From Clonostachys chloroleuca (Eukaryota > Ascomycota > Sordariomycetes > Hypocreales > Bionectriaceae): a stretch of DNA of 64,000 nt. The notes below the pieces were generated by a model. It did not search any database. It saw nothing but the letters and a program-made list of their open reading frames with translations, and was not told the DNA's origin. The DNA lies in NCBI GenBank assembly GCA_037952775.1, contig JBANAY010000003.1, forward strand, positions 33,852,001 through 33,916,000. Direction: 5' to 3'. Within the stretch, counting starts at the first letter, position 1. Each line of letters starts with the position of its first letter. Position numbers and translations under genes: made by a program. Below, in pieces: positions 59,711-64,000 of this stretch.

Positions 59711-62700
59711 GTTGGGCAACACGACAGCTGGCTGGTCCCAGTCCCTAGTCCGGCCGCAGCTCTATGCAAAGCAAGGCAAAGGCAAAGCAAGCAGGAAGCT
59801 AAGCAGAGCAGAGCAGAGCAGGGCGGTACAGGATGCGGGCACCAGGTGGACGAGTTGGAGGAGGGAGGATTGACAGCGAAGCAATCACAGCATGAAGACG
59901 GAGGGTCGAGATCGTGGAGATGCTCCAGCCAGAGGAGGTGGATGAGGTCAAGAAGAATGAGAGGGCATGAACCTACAGAAAAGACTATTGGACACTCAGA
60001 CAGAGTGGACAAGGCTTGCAAGGCTTGGAGGCGTGGCGAAGGGCCCTGAGCAGATGTGCCGGGAAGCTATTCTTGGCCTCTTGGGGGGGTTTGCCTAAGG
60101 ATGTCGCGGCTTGGTCTAGGATCCGCTAACCGCCTAGGTTAGTAGGCAGTAGTAGCTTGGGCGGAGGGAGCAGAGGCAGAGTGACTTTGGCACTGTAGTT
60201 GGCGGGATACATACGGTACGCAGGTTGGTGCGAGCGAGATGAGGGTCTGTGGACTGTGGACTGTGGCCTGCGAAGGTATCAGGTTGGTTGGCTGCTGGCC
60301 TAGCCCCTGTCTCAGAACCGAGAGAGCATTCGCTGGCGGGATGGACGGGATACGGGCTAGCAGCTGGTAGACAGTTACAAATTGGTACCCGTTTGCTCCG
60401 ACTTCGTGTTTCGCCTGGATCAACGGTGGATCTAGGCAGGCAAGTGGCTTTTGAGTTAGACAAGACAAGAGAAGGCGTGGCCAATGGCCCAGGTGGGCTG
60501 GCAATGACGTTCTTGCCCTGGGGTCTTGGGTACGGACGAGTACTTGTCTAACGGAGGGCTCAGGTACCTTTTTTTTTTTCTTCTTCTTTTCCAGAGCCGT
60601 CCCTAACACGCCGGAGATTAGTGCAAAGGTGAGCCACTATTGGAAAACGCGAAAATTCAATAGGCAGTCGTGATTAACTAGCTGCCTCTACGATGCCAGG
60701 AGCTGTTGGGATTCCAGCTCCTCCTTCAAACCATCTGTGCCTCTCTGGTCTGGGCGACGACCAGGTGCCAAGACCGCTGTGTGCATTATGTAATTACTGC
60801 CAAAGGGAGCATGTGTCACAAGTACCCAGATCCTTTCTTGGGCAGGGTAATAAAAGGGACGGCATGGCATTTGGGCATGTATCGGGTTTTCTTCATGCCA
60901 AAGTAAAAGTAGGGCCAATGCCAAGAAAGCCATGTCTCAGCGGGAAAGGAAAGCGAAGGTACAAACAGATCTGGACGGACGGGGGGATCGGGGCGAGACT
61001 AACAGAAAAAAAACCGACTTAGAAGGCCGGAGAAGAAGACGGAGAAGAGCCAGCGCTGGCAGATGGGCGGGTAAGACCAGGGGTGGCAGTGGGCGAGTCG
61101 TGCATACGAAGCCGAAATGCATGTCCAGGTCAGTGGATACGCAATGGGCAGCCGTATATCCTTTTTGCGGCAGCACCTGAGCAGGTATGTAGGCATACGG
61201 TAAATGAACGCCCAGGTTGCTACACGGGTTTGAGAAGTTCGTACCTCCCGACCAACGCGGAAGGAGGGGTTTCGAGAACCCCGATTCTCTTGAGAAAAAA
61301 AAATCCACTGTAGCACGCACTATGTCGAAGGGTGCAAGAGCAAACCCACAAACCCGCGTATAACAGCCCTCAGGGGTTCTAAACGGACAGCCAGGATGTG
61401 GCCGTGTCATTAGCTGTCAAATAATATAGCATCAGTGCACAATACGACTACATGCATATAATTACAGGCCAACAGTATGAACAATAGCAGAGGTCAGCAT
61501 TGTTGGCTGTCTCAATACCAATCGCCATGGCGCTATTAGTATTGTCCTGTACCTTGGACTAGTAGCCCCCATATTATTGAATTGACTTTGGCTACAAGTT
61601 ACTGGTTTGGTGACATAACTGCTAGAGTCGCCAACCAACACCGATGATCCTGGAGAGCTGAAGTAATCGCAGTGCTAACCCACACGGGCCTCTCGGGGAA
61701 GCCAGAGGCCGAAAGGGGGATGGGGAAACGAAGGGATATGGTCCAATTGCAAACTGGCAGTAGGAAAAGCACTCCCAGAAGAAATGGATTGGCCTGCTCA
61801 TCATCACGTCAGTCTCTCCAGTAATTGCGGCTGAGGCATCGGCTAACTCTAACTAGCGAGCCCGTTAGCGCGTTTGACACAGCGTTTTAAACTGGTGCGC
61901 ACGCACGTATGCTTCTTCCACGCAGCGCTGTCCCCGGACGTTGCTCCGTCGTTAGTTTAGTACCTACCTACTAACCCGCTTCGGTTTAGGGAGGTGCCAG
62001 CGGTGGTCGCCAGCAAGTACATCCAGAGCAGTACACAGCCGGTAGCGCCTGCCATGGTCGCCCTCCCCGAATTTTCGGGGCAGGAGCTGTTTTGTGTCAG
62101 GACAGGGCAAGGCATCCATCGGTACCGTTCATTCAATTCGTAGCGGAGGAAGGCCGCGCATACAGCGAGAGGAACGGCATTGCCCACTGCCTGCCAATGA
62201 GACGGGCCCGTACCCGCACAGGGAGAGACCGATGGGAGGTGGTGCAAGTCGGCAGGCAAAAGACAGACCAGAGCACCTGCTAGCGCTGGACCATCCGCAC
62301 CGGCCGATCAAAGCAAGGCAAGTAAGCGACAGGCGGCCGGCATTGAAGATGGATTTCATTTCCCTGTCTCAACGATGCATGGCTTCGCTGTCGCAGAGGT
62401 GGCTGAGAGCACAAGGCAATTCCAAACAACTCCGTATTTATTCTGGCGACAAATTAACCATAGACGGGGACCAGGTAGCAAGCAGCGAGGTGAACTGTAC
62501 GCAGTTCGCTCCCCGGTCTCCAGTTCTCCGCTTTTGACGTAGAATCTAACAATAGCACCTGTAACACTTTCGTGTTGTACATTGCAGGAGGAGCAATCTG
62601 GAAGAGCATGCTGGTCCGAGGCGCGATTGATTACAACGGCGGGTGCGTATTAACCTTTCGTGCAACCGCTCCTCAGCATGCAGATGCAGAATCACAAAAT

Positions 62701-64000
62701 GCGATTGGGTCCTTTCCCGCCTCCTCCTTTCGTCTTTCGCCTGGCCCGTCCGCCGAATGAGGAGAGATGCCGCCGGCCACGTTGACGCTTGGTTGGTTTT
62801 ACTTGGCTGGCCGCTGAACCATCCACACCCCCTGCCGCTCACTATCCTTCCAGCGACCGCAGCCTTGTTCACCCTTGCCCCGGATCGACCCCAAGGTAAC
62901 ATTCCATTTCTGCAGGTTGGTAGCTCCCAGGTACAGTACCTACAAGCGAAGCCATACGAGAATTTTCTGGTTGGTGATACATTATATATCTATTGACCTC
63001 AACTCACGAGGACGAACTCGGCCAATTTCCGTTTGGTTGTGGGCTCGTCACATGAGGGGGCCGGTCTCAATTCAGCGTATCCCCTCCACTGGCGATGGGC
63101 ACTTCTGAATCACGAAAGTCGCACACAACTTTTCGCGACCGGCTGGCGGGATGGTGAGCTCTCAATGCCCATCTCATCTTGCAGCGCATGCTACCAGCAC
63201 ACCCCTCCATGGACCAGGGGGGACAGAAAATCTCTGAGCCATCCTGAAAGATTGCGGTCCACAGTGGATCTTCCGTCTTATACGGATCTCCAATTCAGTT
63301 GCGAAACAGCACGCGACAAGAGCACAATGAGGGGAATAAGAATCGCCACTCAGTAAATAACTGAGTGATCGTCCACTGCGCTCTTGGCCAAGACGGCTGT
63401 CTGACAGGCAAGATGAGTATCTACGTCACAATGGGGAAGTACTCAGACCCATGCCGCTTGATCAATTACGGCTCGTGGTCAACATGACAAATCGGACGTC
63501 TTGCTGCAGCACCCTCTCTGGCTTCTGTGTTATTAGCATGTGCTCCCTGCTTTAAAGCTGCGTCTTCTCACGCACCTGTGGATGGAATTCCGCGTCTGGT
63601 GACTCTGTCGAGGGGGACGAGGTGAATGGACCCAGGGCATCTGCGGAGAATTTCCCGTCCCTGCATGGTCTTATTCTTGCCCGACCATGATAATGCCGAC
63701 CAAACTCCTTGCAAAGTCCCGAAGAAGGGGGACCGGAAGCACATGAGCGAAGTCGAAGGGGCAAAAAAGGGGTAGCGAAACTCCCGACGCACTATTCGTC
63801 ATCCCGCATACCAGCTGTCAGTGTTTGCCCGTCCAATATATCGATCGTTCGGGGCAGTTCCTAGAGCCGTTTTCGCTTCACCCGCAGCCAGGCTCCAGCT
63901 AGCCCAAAAGTCAATCCAGCAGTCTGGGCCCAGGCCACGTACGAGCGTCCTCAGGGTAGTCTGCACGTGACGACCTGTTGTCATAAGTGCCCAGCTGCAG
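59711..64000. other. Long gene-free right end
   Basis: 4.3 kb upstream of the DUF8004-like gene. All ORFs are under about 160 codons, overlap one another and lack conserved features. T-rich and A-rich runs near 60569-60590 and 61005-61013 are present. I found no tRNA, no terminal repeats and no splice-consistent coding exons. A distant 5' leader or a noncoding transcript is possible but not shown. Confidence 0.45.

Noticed and set aside
1..64000. CRISPR array, IS element, operon or prophage
   Set aside because: No regularly spaced identical repeats, no transposase or integrase, and gene structure with spliceosomal introns show a eukaryotic nuclear window.

Overview
This window is nuclear DNA of a filamentous ascomycete (Pezizomycotina), most likely a Eurotiomycete of the Aspergillus/Penicillium type. 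The evidence is short GT-AG introns (about 50-85 nt) with CTAAC-like branch points, genes on both strands with no operons, intron-containing tRNAs, and proteins typical of these fungi (fungal Vps10, Med16, CSN4, a questin-oxidase-like protein, a CAP59-type mannosyltransferase). The class-level placement is inference from protein style; no search was run.

Layout. Positions 1-3479 hold the 3' part of VPS10 (vacuolar sorting receptor). It converges on an unrecognised minus-strand gene (4939-8543) whose two exons I join across a 1.86 kb intron. A 4.9 kb gene-free stretch follows, then MED16 with seven exons (13412-16688), a second long gap with one weak candidate small secreted protein, and a 1089-aa coiled-coil protein (20170-23539). 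Two tandem intron-containing tRNA-Glu(TTC) genes lie at about 24.7-25.0 kb. A run of GATA sites then leads into an ammonium transporter gene (26805-28654).

The middle is denser: a family X DNA polymerase (29481-32003), a PXMP4/PMP24-like peroxisomal membrane protein (32863-33855), a CAP59/CMT1-type mannosyltransferase (minus, 34169-35467), a 1.8 kb gap with a dispersed repeat family, COP9 signalosome subunit 4 (37235-38591), a GDSL/SGNH hydrolase (minus, 38810-39776) and the checkpoint clamp loader RAD17 (minus, 40502-43080) with an apparent frame problem at its 5' end.

The right part has a questin-oxidase/AflY-like gene (minus, 43672-45020) divergent from a HECT-like E2-binding protein (45370-46957), a SNF2-family ATPase (47385-50946), a small ORF (52162-52593), an F-box protein (53447-55719) and a two-exon DUF8004-like protein (minus, 56413-59710). 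The last 4.3 kb holds no gene I can support.

The genes do not form a biosynthetic cluster or one pathway. They are mostly housekeeping genes: trafficking, transcription, nitrogen uptake, DNA repair and checkpoint, ubiquitin/NEDD8 control. I did not find a convincing new multi-gene system. The most useful leads are the RAD17 frame break, the dispersed repeat family upstream of CSN4, the long intron in the unknown gene, and the twin tRNA-Glu genes with different introns.
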